Shown in pieces: positions 9,628 to 17,310 of a DNA stretch of 64,000 nucleotides. This stretch comes from Sedimentibacter sp. (GTDB taxonomy: Bacteria > Bacillota > Clostridia > Tissierellales > Sedimentibacteraceae). How positions within the stretch are numbered: the first letter of the stretch is position 1; each line of letters starts with the position of its first letter. The notes below the pieces were generated by a model, which was not told the origin of the DNA, ran no database searches, and saw nothing but the letters and a program-made list of their open reading frames with translations. The stretch covers positions 62,001-126,000 of the forward strand of contig JAHDLA010000007.1 of NCBI GenBank assembly GCA_018436705.1, written 5' to 3'. The translations under genes and the position numbers were made by a program.

Positions 9628-9656
9628 TTGACAATAAAAATTATATATTATATACT
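9628..9656 (+). promoter_or_regulatory. Sigma-A promoter for XRE gene
   Basis: TTGACA at 9628-9633 and TATACT at 9651-9656, spaced by 17 bases, about 55 bases before the start codon at 9712. Confidence 0.8.
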
Positions 9657-9711
9657 TAGAATCTAAAGAATATTAATATAGTTAACGCAACATTAACAAA
9701 GGAGACTGCAT

Positions 9712-10404
9712 ATGACTAACGAGATATTGCAACATGTGGGTAGTCAAATAAAGATGTTTCGAAAAATAAAAAAAATGACCATTGATGATCTTGCAAAAGT
9801 TATAAGTAAAAGCAAGTCCACTGTATCAAAATATGAATCCGGTGAAATAACCGTGGACATAGTAACACTGTTTGACATAGCAAAAGCTTTAAATATAAAT
9901 ATTATTAACCTTATTGATTATGACTATGGCGGAAACGCAGAAATTGAACAGGTTCACATGTGGCAGTCCAACGTACTGCATATGTACCTTCAAATAGGAA
10001 AAGATATTTCAAGCTCTGTAATTCATCTTAAATATGACGACACAAAGAAAAAAACAACAGCAACACTGTATTACAAGGTTGACGACAATGATGACCTGAA
10101 AAATTGCGAATGTGTATACCAGGGATATATGAGTCACCATGACAACATAATAAACTTTAATCTAAAGAACTGCCTTTACGAATCTGAATCGGTATTGATT
10201 AATTTTTTTGTACCCATAAAAAAGGTAGATACTCTTTCAGGTCTTATAAGCGGGTTGTCCGCTGATTCTATCAGACCAACAAGCTGCAAAGTTATTTTGT
10301 CAAAATCTCCACTGCCTTTTGAAGAACAGGAGGAACTTCTTCAGATATCTAAAGAAGCTATAAAAAGATTGAAAACAGAGCACATATTTATGGTTGATGA
10401 CTAG
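9712..10404 (+). CDS. XRE-family regulator with C-terminal ligand-like domain
   Basis: A 230-residue protein. Residues about 8-65 form a Cro/CI helix-turn-helix (IKMFRKIKKMTIDDLAKVIS, KSKSTVSKYESGEITVD, LFDIAKALNINIINLIDY). Residues 85-205 form a second, beta-rich domain containing ATLYYKVDDNDDLKNCECVYQGYMSHHDN and a FFVPIKK strand; I do not recognise it, but its position suggests a sensing or dimerisation role, as in regulators with small-molecule domains. AAAGGAG stands eight bases before the ATG, with a strong promoter further upstream. It is a single-gene unit between the heat-shock operon and the permease genes, and no target can be named from context. Confidence 0.85.
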   Translation: MTNEILQHVGSQIKMFRKIKKMTIDDLAKVISKSKSTVSKYESGEITVDIVTLFDIAKALNINIINLIDYDYGGNAEIEQVHMWQSNVLHMYLQIGKDISSSVIHLKYDDTKKKTTATLYYKVDDNDDLKNCECVYQGYMSHHDNIINFNLKNCLYESESVLINFFVPIKKVDTLSGLISGLSADSIRPTSCKVILSKSPLPFEEQEELLQISKEAIKRLKTEHIFMVDD

Positions 10405-10521
10405 GAATACTGATATACGGGCGTTCAGGCTGCATATTTTTTAACAGCCTGCAGATTGATGAATTATCATTAATTTGAACACTTATATATCAGTTTTTTT
10501 ATAATTTTATTAATTTACATA

Positions 10522-10550
10522 TTGACGGCCATCTATATATCGATTATAAT
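10522..10550 (+). promoter_or_regulatory. Sigma-A promoter of permease operon
   Basis: TTGACG at 10522-10527 and TATAAT at 10545-10550 with a 17-base spacer. The spacer and -10 region are AT-rich and imperfectly palindromic (ATATATCGATTATA), a plausible ArsR-type operator, but that part is speculative. Confidence 0.82.
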
Positions 10551-10599
10551 TAGTTTTGTAGTGCATTAGTTTTTATTCTAGCACCATAAAGGAGATAAG

Positions 10600-11601
10600 A
10601 TGGTTATATTTGACTTTTTTAACGATCAACTTTTGAAAATGAACTGGCTGTCAAACCTTGTAAACATGCTGGTGGAAAATGTACTTGGACTTAATGTCGA
10701 AGAAAAATTGGGTGGAAGCATACACTTCTTTATATATGATGTTATAAAAATATTCATACTTTTATCTTTCTTGATTTTTGTTATATCATATATTCAAAGC
10801 TACTTCCCTCCGGAGAGAACAAAAAAAATATTGGGAAAATTCAACGGAATTTCCGGCAATATCTTTGGAGCTTTGCTTGGAACAGTTACACCTTTTTGCT
10901 CGTGTTCGTCAATTCCGCTGTTTATAGGATTTACAAGCGCCGGATTGCCTTTAGGAGTAACTTTTTCATTTTTAATATCTTCACCTCTCGTTGATTTAGC
11001 CTCATTGTTGTTGCTGGCAAGCATATTTAACTGGAAATTGGCAGCGGCATATGTAGTAGTTGGATTAATACTTGCGGTTGCAGGAGGAACTCTTATAAGC
11101 AAAATGAATCTTGAAAAATATGTTGAACCCTTCGTGTACGGAAATAAAGCTCTGGAAACTGATCAATATACATTAACAGTAAAAGAAAGAATTGACTTTT
11201 CTAAAAATCAAGTATTAGAAATAATAAAAAGAGTGTGGAAATATATTTTAATTGGTGTGAGTATAGGCGCTTTAATTCACAATTGGATTCCTGAATCAAT
11301 TATATCTGCTGTGCTCGGCAGTGATAAATGGTACTCAGTAATTATTGCGGCAGCTGTGGGTGTCCCAATGTATGCAGATATTTTCGGAACTTTGCCTATT
11401 GCAGAAGCATTAGTTGCAAAGGGTGTCGGTATAGGAACAGTTCTTACATTTATGATGGGAGTAACTGCTTTATCACTTCCCTCTATAATTATGCTAAATC
11501 AGGTTGTAAAAAAGAAATTATTGGTTATATTTGTTGCAATAGTAATAGTGGGAATTGTTATAATAGGATATGGTTTCAATTTCATTGGATATTTATTTTA
11601 A
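10600..11601 (+). CDS. ArsP-like permease (DUF318/UPF0718)
   Basis: A 333-residue integral membrane protein with about eight hydrophobic segments. The family signature TPFCSCSSIPLFIGFTSAG and its repeat partner (YADIFGTLPIAEALVAKG, around residue 255) place it in the DUF318 permeases, which include ArsP, an exporter of trivalent organoarsenicals. GGAGATAAG precedes the ATG. It is followed after 15 bases by a small CxxC redox protein and faces a convergent ArsR repressor, a combination common around arsenic or thiol-metal export loci. Substrate is not proven by sequence; other DUF318 members have unknown substrates. Confidence 0.85.
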   Translation: MVIFDFFNDQLLKMNWLSNLVNMLVENVLGLNVEEKLGGSIHFFIYDVIKIFILLSFLIFVISYIQSYFPPERTKKILGKFNGISGNIFGALLGTVTPFCSCSSIPLFIGFTSAGLPLGVTFSFLISSPLVDLASLLLLASIFNWKLAAAYVVVGLILAVAGGTLISKMNLEKYVEPFVYGNKALETDQYTLTVKERIDFSKNQVLEIIKRVWKYILIGVSIGALIHNWIPESIISAVLGSDKWYSVIIAAAVGVPMYADIFGTLPIAEALVAKGVGIGTVLTFMMGVTALSLPSIIMLNQVVKKKLLVIFVAIVIVGIVIIGYGFNFIGYLF

Positions 11602-11616
11602 TAAAAGGAGCTAATT

Positions 11617-11856
11617 ATGATAGTAAAAATTTTAGGATCAGGATGCAAAAATTGCGAAGCACTTAAAAAAAATACTGAAGCTGCAATAAGCGAAACAGGA
11701 ATTGAGGCAGAGATTGTAAAAGTTGAAAACATTAAAGACATTGTCTCATACGGAGTGATGCAAACTCCGGCCCTCGTCATTGACGAAAAAGTCGTTTCAT
11801 ATGGCAAGGTGCTAAAGCCAAGTCAAATTGCAGAAATTTTAAAAAATCAAAAGTAA
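11617..11856 (+). CDS. Small thioredoxin-like redox protein
   Basis: A 79-residue thioredoxin-fold protein of the redox-active disulfide protein group. The active site is GSGCKNCEAL (CxxC, residues 10-13), and the cis-proline loop GVMQTPALVID is present near residue 45. There is no signal peptide, so it acts in the cytoplasm. It is co-transcribed with the DUF318 permease. This protein and permease pairing recurs in many bacteria and suggests delivery of a thiol-bound substrate, or maintenance of the conserved cysteines of the permease; that is inference. Confidence 0.88.
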   Translation: MIVKILGSGCKNCEALKKNTEAAISETGIEAEIVKVENIKDIVSYGVMQTPALVIDEKVVSYGKVLKPSQIAEILKNQK

Positions 11857-11860
11857 ATGC

Positions 11861-11897
11861 AATACGACCTACCAGCAAGATGGTAGGTCGTATTTTT
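11861..11897 (+). terminator. Strong rho-independent terminator
   Basis: A 14-base perfect stem (AATACGACCTACCA and its complement) with a six-base loop followed by TTTTT. It ends the permease/redox operon; because the A run is also present it may serve the convergent arsR-like gene. Confidence 0.93.
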
Positions 11898-11921
11898 AAC
11901 ATAATAAAAACAATCCACTTA

Positions 11922-12209
11922 TCACTCCTCAGGAGAAGTAAGATCTGAAATAAATTTCTTAAAGTTTTCTACGCTTTCCATATTTAATGAATAATGCGTC
12001 CATTTCCCTTCTTTTCTCGAATTCACCAGGCCACATTCCGACAACACCTTCATATGATAAGATAGCGTAGGCTGTGTAATCTCAAATCTTTCTAATATTT
12101 TGCACGCGCACAATTCCCCTGATGAGAGGCTGTTTAAAATCATCATTCTGTTAACATCAGACAGTGCTTTTATTATTTTATAGTTGTATTCAAAATCTTT
12201 TTTTTCCAT
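11922..12209 (-). CDS. ArsR-family repressor
   Basis: A 95-residue winged-helix repressor of the ArsR/SmtB family. The helix preceding the recognition region carries ELCACKILERF, close to the ELCVC motif whose two cysteines bind As(III)/Sb(III) in classical ArsR proteins. It is followed by the recognition helix TQPTLSYHMKVLSECGLV and the wing RKEGKWTHYSLN. It is convergent with the ArsP-like permease operon and presumably controls it in response to a thiophilic metal or metalloid. Only the first part (family, cysteine pair) is visible; the inducer is inferred. Confidence 0.92.
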   Translation of the reverse strand: MEKKDFEYNYKIIKALSDVNRMMILNSLSSGELCACKILERFEITQPTLSYHMKVLSECGLVNSRKEGKWTHYSLNMESVENFKKFISDLTSPEE

Positions 12210-12410
12210 ATTTCACTCCGGACAGTTTATTGTTCCATTTCATTGTACATCACATTCACATGTCTTTCAAGAAAATAGTGTAAACATAAACTATATCTAA
12301 TCTACTTATAAAATTATGTATTTATTATTGATTTTACCTTATTGTCTGATAAAATGTATATAGTTATAACATTCTTTATTGAAATATAAATAAAATTTAA
12401 AGAGGATAAA

Positions 12411-13184
12411 ATGATTAATTACACGAAACAAAAAATGATTAAAAAGGAAAAAACAATCGGTACTTTTTCTGAATTGGGAACGGCTAATGCTGTTGAAGCG
12501 CTGGGATACAGCGGTCTGGATTATATTATAATCGACACAGAGCACGGGCCATTTGCTGAAGAAAGCTCGATGGAACTCATCAGAGCAGCTAAACTGAGCA
12601 AATTGACACCCTTTGTTAGAATAAAGGAAATTTCAAGAGCTGCTGTACTTAAAATGCTTGACATAGGAGCAGAGGGATTGATTGTACCCTGCGTAGAATC
12701 TGTTGAGCAGGTTAAAAATCTGGTTAAGTACGGCAAGTACGCTCCATTGGGAGAAAGAGGATTTTTCTTTGGAAGAGCTGCCGGCTACGGCTTTGAAGAT
12801 TTTACATCGCCTCTTGAGGATTATTTTAATAAATGCAACAAAGAAACAATGATCATTCCACAATGCGAAACATTAGGATGTCTTGAAAATATTGAAGAGA
12901 TTGCGTCTATTGACGGAGTGGATGCTATATTTGTAGGTCCTTACGATTTATCCATAAGTCTGGGCATACCGGGACAATTTAACGCTGACAAATTTAAAAA
13001 AGCTCTCATAAGAATAGTTGCAGCTTGTAAAAAAGCCAACAAACCGGTAATGATATATGCAAATGATATGAAAAGTGCTTCAATAAATTTTGATCTGGGA
13101 TTTGATTCCGTTGCAGTAAGCTCCGATATTGCAGTTCTCACCAACGGTTTCATCAACATGACCAATTCATTAAAATCAGAATAA
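12411..13184 (+). CDS. HpcH/HpaI-family aldolase
   Basis: A 257-residue class II pyruvate aldolase of the HpcH/HpaI group (2-dehydro-3-deoxyglucarate or 4-hydroxy-2-oxoheptanedioate aldolase type). The family signatures are YIIIDTEHGPF near residue 42, VPCVESVEQVKNLVKYGKY around 85, the metal-binding glutamate in PQCETLGCLENIEEI near 145 and the DAIFVGPYDLSISLGIPGQF block near 170. AGAGGATAAA precedes the ATG. It is monocistronic between the ArsR gene and the thiamine operon, so context does not identify the substrate; sugar-acid or aromatic-acid catabolism are both possible. Confidence 0.88.
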   Translation: MINYTKQKMIKKEKTIGTFSELGTANAVEALGYSGLDYIIIDTEHGPFAEESSMELIRAAKLSKLTPFVRIKEISRAAVLKMLDIGAEGLIVPCVESVEQVKNLVKYGKYAPLGERGFFFGRAAGYGFEDFTSPLEDYFNKCNKETMIIPQCETLGCLENIEEIASIDGVDAIFVGPYDLSISLGIPGQFNADKFKKALIRIVAACKKANKPVMIYANDMKSASINFDLGFDSVAVSSDIAVLTNGFINMTNSLKSE

Positions 13185-13188
13185 ACAT

Positions 13189-13219
13189 AAAGGCTGCAGA
13201 ACATTCTGCAGCCTTTATT
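13189..13219 (+). terminator. Terminator after aldolase gene
   Basis: AAAGGCTGCAGAA with its complement TTCTGCAGCCTTT forms a long stem around a short loop, followed by ATTAAT. It lies five bases after the stop codon. Confidence 0.82.
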
Positions 13220-13267
13220 AATGGCAAAACTATAGATATGGCAAATTATTAAAAAACTTCATGTCGT

Positions 13268-13531
13268 TTATTTCCCACATCCACATATATTGGAGAGTTT
13301 AATATCCATTGAAAAATTAGTTATATCGTCCATTGCATCATATATTTGAGGAATCAAGCTCAATACCCTGCTTTTTTCACCTCTGACAAAGGTTGACAGC
13401 GCGCCCACCTCATACTCCAATCCTGAATTATCTATGATTTTAAGAACCTTGTCTACATCCTCCATGTAGTCATCACTTACTATGGGAGTAAATGCAATCT
13501 GGCAGGAAGCTATTTTTCCCATAGGGCACAT
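13268..13531 (-). CDS. Small thiamine-binding protein (YkoF/MTH1187-like), second copy
   Basis: An 87-residue protein with the ferredoxin-like fold of the YkoF/MTH1187 (DUF77) thiamine-binding family: ASCQIAFTPIVSDDYMEDVDKVLKII, GLEYEVGALSTFVRG, then a last strand. The C-terminus ends in NICGCGK, an unusual CxC tail. GGAGG lies six bases before the ATG at 13531, and the gene overlaps the methyltransferase stop by 22 bases, so translation is coupled. It is the last gene of the TPP-riboswitch operon. The first gene (16757-17053) encodes a paralogue, so the operon is bracketed by two members of one family. Binding of thiamine or its pyrimidine moiety is a family-based inference. Confidence 0.78.
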   Translation of the reverse strand: MCPMGKIASCQIAFTPIVSDDYMEDVDKVLKIIDNSGLEYEVGALSTFVRGEKSRVLSLIPQIYDAMDDITNFSMDIKLSNICGCGK

Positions 13532-14181
13532 ATGAAGCCTCCGTTTGTAGTTTTTGATAGATTCTTTTCTGTTTCATCGTTATAGTCACAGTCCTCTGCA
13601 AGAGGAGCAACAAAAAGACATTCACCTGTGTCCACAAGCTTTTCTCTGTTCCAGTCCTTTATTTCTTCAACGGTTCTGAATTTAGCATATTTAAATACTG
13701 TGTTCTCCCTAAAAGGCTCGGAAAGATATAACTCGCTCCAGCTACTTTCACCTGCAATGGTGCCTATTAAAACCTGGCCGCCTTTTTTGACCACTCTCAG
13801 CAATTCTTTTAACGCTTTTGGAGCATCTTCAATAAATTCAAAAGCCGTCATAGATATTATGCCGTCAAATGTATTGTCATCAAAGGATAAATTATTTACA
13901 TTCATATTCATTAATTCAATGTCCAGGTTTAAATCCGACGCTTTTTTTCTTGCAATGGAAAGCATCTCATCTGAAACGTCGATTCCTGTTACACTGCAAC
14001 CTTTTTTCGCCAGCTTAACGCTGAAGTTTCCCGTTCCACAGCCTACATCAAGTATCTTCATTCCCTTTTTGATTTCCATCATATTAAACGCAAGCTCAGT
14101 TTCCACTTTGTCAACAAAGCTTCCTTTTTTATCTGTATACCATGCATCATAGTCAGACGCACTTTTATCAAAAATAGCCAT
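13510..14181 (-). CDS. Class I SAM-dependent methyltransferase in thiamine operon
   Basis: A 223-residue Rossmann-fold methyltransferase. SAM-binding motif I is MKILDVGCGTGNFSVKLAKKG (around 38-58), with the acidic VTGIDVSDEM ribose site after it and the FDGIISMTAFEFIEDAPKAL post-motif near 110. The N-terminus, FDKSASDYDAWYTDKKGSFV, resembles methyltransferases of the UbiE/Methyltransf_11 type. It starts 20 bases after the ABC ATPase gene and overlaps the second thiamine-binding gene. Location inside a TPP-controlled operon is unusual; the substrate might be a thiamine breakdown pyrimidine or a toxic analogue, but no substrate is visible. Confidence 0.85.
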   Translation of the reverse strand: MAIFDKSASDYDAWYTDKKGSFVDKVETELAFNMMEIKKGMKILDVGCGTGNFSVKLAKKGCSVTGIDVSDEMLSIARKKASDLNLDIELMNMNVNNLSFDDNTFDGIISMTAFEFIEDAPKALKELLRVVKKGGQVLIGTIAGESSWSELYLSEPFRENTVFKYAKFRTVEEIKDWNREKLVDTGECLFVAPLAEDCDYNDETEKNLSKTTNGGFICALWEK

Positions 14182-14201
14182 TTTATCCCCTCCTTATAAC
14201 T

Positions 14202-14945
14202 TTAACTTTCTAATTTCTCCAGAATGTGCTTCTTATATCTCATAAAGCTCTCACTAACCACGAAATCTTTGTTTCTGGGTTTAGGGTCCTCTATAAGTAT
14301 CTCTTCAGCTATTCTGCCGGGTTTTCCTGCCATAACATATATTCTGTCGGATAATAAAACAGCCTCATCAATGTCGTGTGTTATAAGAAATGTTGACAGC
14401 TTTATCTGTTCCATTACACCAAGATACCACTGATGCATGCTGCTCTTGGTTATGCTGTCAAGAGCACTGAAGGGCTCATCCAAAAGTGCAACTTGATCAG
14501 AAAATAAATATGTTCGAAGCAGTGCCGCCCTCTGTCTCATTCCGCCGGACAGCTGGTTCGGATACTTGTTTTGTGTTCCCTCCAGCCCAAACTCATCAAA
14601 ATACACAGAAGCGGTCTCTCTGGCTTTGGATTTCTTTTCTCCTCTTATTACTAAAGGAAGAGAAACATTATCGATTATTGTTTTATAGGGCAGCAGTAAA
14701 TCCTTTTGAAGCATGTAGCTTACATTTCCTGTTGTTCCCGTAATATTTTTTTCATCAATCTCAACTGTTCCCGAATCAGGATTTATAAGTCCTGATACCA
14801 CATTGAACAGCGTTGTTTTTCCGACACCGCTTACTCCTAATATACTGACTATCTCGCCTTCGTTCAGTTCTATTGAAATATCTTCAATTATTTTAGAGCC
14901 TCCATAACTTACAGTTATGTTATTAGTAGTCAGTTTTTTCATCAT
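14202..14945 (-). CDS. ABC transporter ATPase (thiamine pyrimidine uptake, ThiZ-like)
   Basis: A 247-residue nitrate/taurine-type ABC ATPase. Walker A is GVSGVGKTTL near residue 40, the signature motif LSGGMRQRAALLRTYL near 127, and Walker B VALLDEPFSALD directly after, followed by the H-loop LITHDIDEA. It is encoded with a NMT1-type binding protein and a BPD-type permease under a TPP riboswitch, which makes uptake of a thiamine precursor pyrimidine the likely role. GAGGATTTAATG surrounds the start; the gene lies 23 bases downstream of the binding-protein gene. Confidence 0.92.
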   Translation of the reverse strand: MMKKLTTNNITVSYGGSKIIEDISIELNEGEIVSILGVSGVGKTTLFNVVSGLINPDSGTVEIDEKNITGTTGNVSYMLQKDLLLPYKTIIDNVSLPLVIRGEKKSKARETASVYFDEFGLEGTQNKYPNQLSGGMRQRAALLRTYLFSDQVALLDEPFSALDSITKSSMHQWYLGVMEQIKLSTFLITHDIDEAVLLSDRIYVMAGKPGRIAEEILIEDPKPRNKDFVVSESFMRYKKHILEKLES

Positions 14946-14968
14946 TAAATCCTCTTAATTATATTTTT

Positions 14969-15994
14969 CTATTCCGGGAGATATTCGTTAGTAAATCCTG
15001 TTCCCTCAGGGATTTCATTTTCAACCAATTTATTTTCATACAGCCAGCCGTAGAATGCATCCCATCTTGCCTGGTCAATGTATCCCCATTTTTCAGCGTC
15101 TGCAACATATTGATCAGCTAACCATTTCTGGCTTTCGTTAACTATCTCTGAATCCAGCTCAGGAGCTGCATCTAATAAAATTTGAGCGGCTTCCCCTGGG
15201 TTTTCTATAGCAAATTCATATCCTTTTTTAATAGCTGCCAATGCTTTTTTAACAGTTTCAGGATTGTTTTTTGCAAATTCATCGTTAACTATCAAAACAG
15301 GGCTGTAATAGTCTAGTTCTTTTCCATAGTCGGCAAAATTAAGGTAATTTGTATCCAGTCCCTTAACCTTTGTTGCAATTCCATCCCATGCATAGAATAT
15401 CCACACTGTGTCTATATCTGTCTGCAAAGCAGTTATAACATCTGTAACTGTACTTGGAACCATTTCTATATCTTCAAAATTTCCGCCGTCATCTTCTACA
15501 ATCTTTTTAATTATGGCTTGCTCTATCGGCATATCCCATGTAGCATATGTATGACCTGACATTTTTGCAGGAGAATCTATTCCCTTATCTTTCAGAGAAA
15601 TAATACCTGATGTGTTATGCTGTATTAAAGAAGCAACTGTTGTAACAGGTATTGGATTTTCCGAAGCATTATTAGGAGCTAATGTATCCTGAAAACTGAT
15701 TCCAAATTCGGCTCCACCGCCTCCAACCAAAGTTTCAGCTCCTCCTTCCGGCGGCTGAAGTATTTCTGCTTCAAGCCCCTGCTCTGCAAAGTAGCCTTTT
15801 GACTGAGCAACATATAACCCGGTGTGATTTGTATTAGGTGTCCAGTCCAACACTATTTTCAATTTTGTTTTTTCAGCATTACCAGCGTTATCCACCTCAT
15901 TTTTAGGTTCGTTAGAGCTGCATGATGTCAGCATCAACGCTGATAAAATTAATATGGATATTATGCAAAATACAATTCTTTTTTTGCTTTTCAT
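14969..15994 (-). CDS. NMT1/ThiY-type substrate-binding lipoprotein
   Basis: A 341-residue lipoprotein. A hydrophobic leader ends in a lipobox with the cysteine in LMLTSCSSN (about residue 25). The mature part begins with KIVLDWTPNTNHTGLYVAQSKGYF, a near-diagnostic segment of ThiY/THI5-like proteins that bind N-formyl-aminopyrimidine or HMP. GGGGAEFGISFQD (near 115) forms part of the pyrimidine/phosphate-like site. It acts on the outer face of the membrane and delivers substrate to the permease encoded just upstream. Under TPP control it would salvage degraded thiamine. The assignment to pyrimidine uptake is strong; the exact compound is not. Confidence 0.92.
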   Translation of the reverse strand: MKSKKRIVFCIISILILSALMLTSCSSNEPKNEVDNAGNAEKTKLKIVLDWTPNTNHTGLYVAQSKGYFAEQGLEAEILQPPEGGAETLVGGGGAEFGISFQDTLAPNNASENPIPVTTVASLIQHNTSGIISLKDKGIDSPAKMSGHTYATWDMPIEQAIIKKIVEDDGGNFEDIEMVPSTVTDVITALQTDIDTVWIFYAWDGIATKVKGLDTNYLNFADYGKELDYYSPVLIVNDEFAKNNPETVKKALAAIKKGYEFAIENPGEAAQILLDAAPELDSEIVNESQKWLADQYVADAEKWGYIDQARWDAFYGWLYENKLVENEIPEGTGFTNEYLPE

Positions 15995-16011
15995 TTGTTT
16001 TCCCTTTCTAG

Positions 16012-16788
16012 TTAATTATTTTCTTTTTTTGCTCTTTCCCATGGCATTGCAATTTTCCTCATATACGATACCAAAAGCATCAATACCAAACTTATGAGAG
16101 AAATAAAAAATATTACAGCAAACATTTTGTCAAATGAGTATGACTTTCTTACCCTTGTCATGTATACTCCAAGGCCTGTAAATCCTCCCAGCCACTCGGA
16201 AACTACGGCGCCCACCACAGAATAGGACACCGATATTTTAAGCCCTGAAAAAAACTGGTTCAAAGCATTTGGAAGTTTAATGTGCATAAAGCATTGAAAC
16301 CTATTAGCTCCCATAGCCCTCAATAAATTCAGAGCATCATTATCTGCTGAGCGAAAACCTTCCAACAAGCTTACAGTTATTGGGAAAAAGGTTATTATAA
16401 CAATCAGTGTTATTTTAGGCAGTATACCATATCCCATCCACAGAACCAAAAGAGGCGCTATGGCAACGGTAGGCACCGTCTGCGTCAGCACAATAATAGG
16501 ATATACAGATTTATAAAATAAATTAAATCTATCCATCAATACAGCAATTACAAATCCAAGTGCAGTACCTGCTGCAAGTCCCAAAAATGCTTCAGTTAAA
16601 GTAGTTTCGGCGTGCTCCATCAGCAAGTCAAAGTCATTTACAAATGCCAGTACAACATCAAAAGGAGACGGCAACATGTACTTAGGTACAATGCCAGCTG
16701 ATGATAAAAACTGCCACAGTACTAAAATAATGGCTATAGCCATTACAGGCGATACTTTATTTATGATGTTTTGTAACTTTTTGGTCAA
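16012..16788 (-). CDS. ABC transporter permease (ThiX-like)
   Basis: A 258-residue membrane protein of the SsuC/TauC/ThiX group with six hydrophobic segments and the cytoplasmic EAA loop near residue 160 (NLLRAMGANRFQCFMHIKLPNAL). The start is a TTG at 16788, lying inside the end of the upstream thiamine-binding gene (32-base overlap) with GGGGTG a few bases before it; the next ATG would remove the first membrane helix. It pairs with the ThiY-type binding protein and the ATPase to form the importer. Confidence 0.92.
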   Translation of the reverse strand: MTKKLQNIINKVSPVMAIAIILVLWQFLSSAGIVPKYMLPSPFDVVLAFVNDFDLLMEHAETTLTEAFLGLAAGTALGFVIAVLMDRFNLFYKSVYPIIVLTQTVPTVAIAPLLVLWMGYGILPKITLIVIITFFPITVSLLEGFRSADNDALNLLRAMGANRFQCFMHIKLPNALNQFFSGLKISVSYSVVGAVVSEWLGGFTGLGVYMTRVRKSYSFDKMFAVIFFISLISLVLMLLVSYMRKIAMPWERAKKENN

Positions 16789-17053
16789 TAGTCAGCACCC
16801 CGCCATCCGGAACGAAACCAATTTTAACGTAAGCTGATACTTTGGGCGCTCCTGCCTTTACTGCAACCAACTGGCAATTTTTTACGATTTCCATTAGCTG
16901 GTCATAGTCTCCCTCTATTGAAGTTTCGCTGGGCCCAACGTAGTAATTTAATCCCGTACTTTTAATATAAGCAATCACCTCGTCAACAATACGTATAACT
17001 TCCTGGTCTGATTCAACATGCGGTAAAACTTGAATAGCAATATTTGCGTTCAT
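16757..17053 (-). CDS. Small thiamine-binding protein (YkoF/MTH1187-like), first copy
   Basis: A 98-residue member of the DUF77/MTH1187 family: an ANIAIQVLPHVESDQEVIRIVDEVIAYIKSTGLNYYVGPSETSIEGD pattern split over two strands and a helix, then a KAGAPKVSAYVKIGFVPDGG segment. Members bind thiamine; in Bacillus, YkoF works with an ABC-type HMP/thiamine importer. It is the first gene after the TPP riboswitch, with TAAGGAGG eight bases before the ATG, and overlaps the permease gene. The paralogue at 13268-13531 closes the operon. Confidence 0.85.
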   Translation of the reverse strand: MNANIAIQVLPHVESDQEVIRIVDEVIAYIKSTGLNYYVGPSETSIEGDYDQLMEIVKNCQLVAVKAGAPKVSAYVKIGFVPDGGVLTIDQKVTKHHK

Positions 17054-17079
17054 TTTAAATCCTCCTTATAATATACAAT

Positions 17080-17107
17080 AAAAACCTCCCCGGTAACGGA
17101 GAGGTTT
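17080..17107 (-). terminator. Riboswitch expression-platform terminator
   Basis: On the minus strand ACCTCTCC and GGGGAGGT pair around GTTACC and are followed by TTTTTATT, 40 bases after the TPP aptamer. A competing hairpin, AGGTT with AACCT (17122-17104), would take up the 5' arm of the terminator and could act as the antiterminator, giving ON without TPP and OFF with it. The competing fold is my inference. Confidence 0.83.
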
Positions 17108-17146
17108 GTAAACAACCTTTAAGGTTAATATCCTAATGATATATAC

Positions 17147-17253
17147 AATCCCTACGCCAGCATTACCTGGGTCAGGTTCCAAACAGTTGTTCTGTTTTAG
17201 GGTTTTGAACATTTGAGTAGTTCTATCTCAGCCTAATTCTTTAAGCTCCCCGC
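17147..17253 (-). ncRNA. TPP riboswitch (THI element)
   Basis: On the minus strand the aptamer starts with GGGGAGC, has the GCTGAGA pyrimidine-binding loop, a long extended P3 arm, then GAACCTGACCC, GGTAATGCTGGC and GTAGGGA closing P1. All conserved blocks of the thiamin pyrophosphate aptamer are present in order. It is followed by an intrinsic terminator and then the thiamine-binding/ABC operon, so high TPP should stop transcription of those genes. Confidence 0.97.
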
Positions 17254-17310
17254 AGATTGATATTAGCACATGTAAAAAATATTGTCAACCTTTTTTACTC
17301 TGTACTTACG

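Noticed and set aside
10426-10451. CAGGCTG/CAGCCTG hairpin after the second XRE gene
   Set aside because: No T run follows and the stem is only seven bases, so it is not a convincing terminator.
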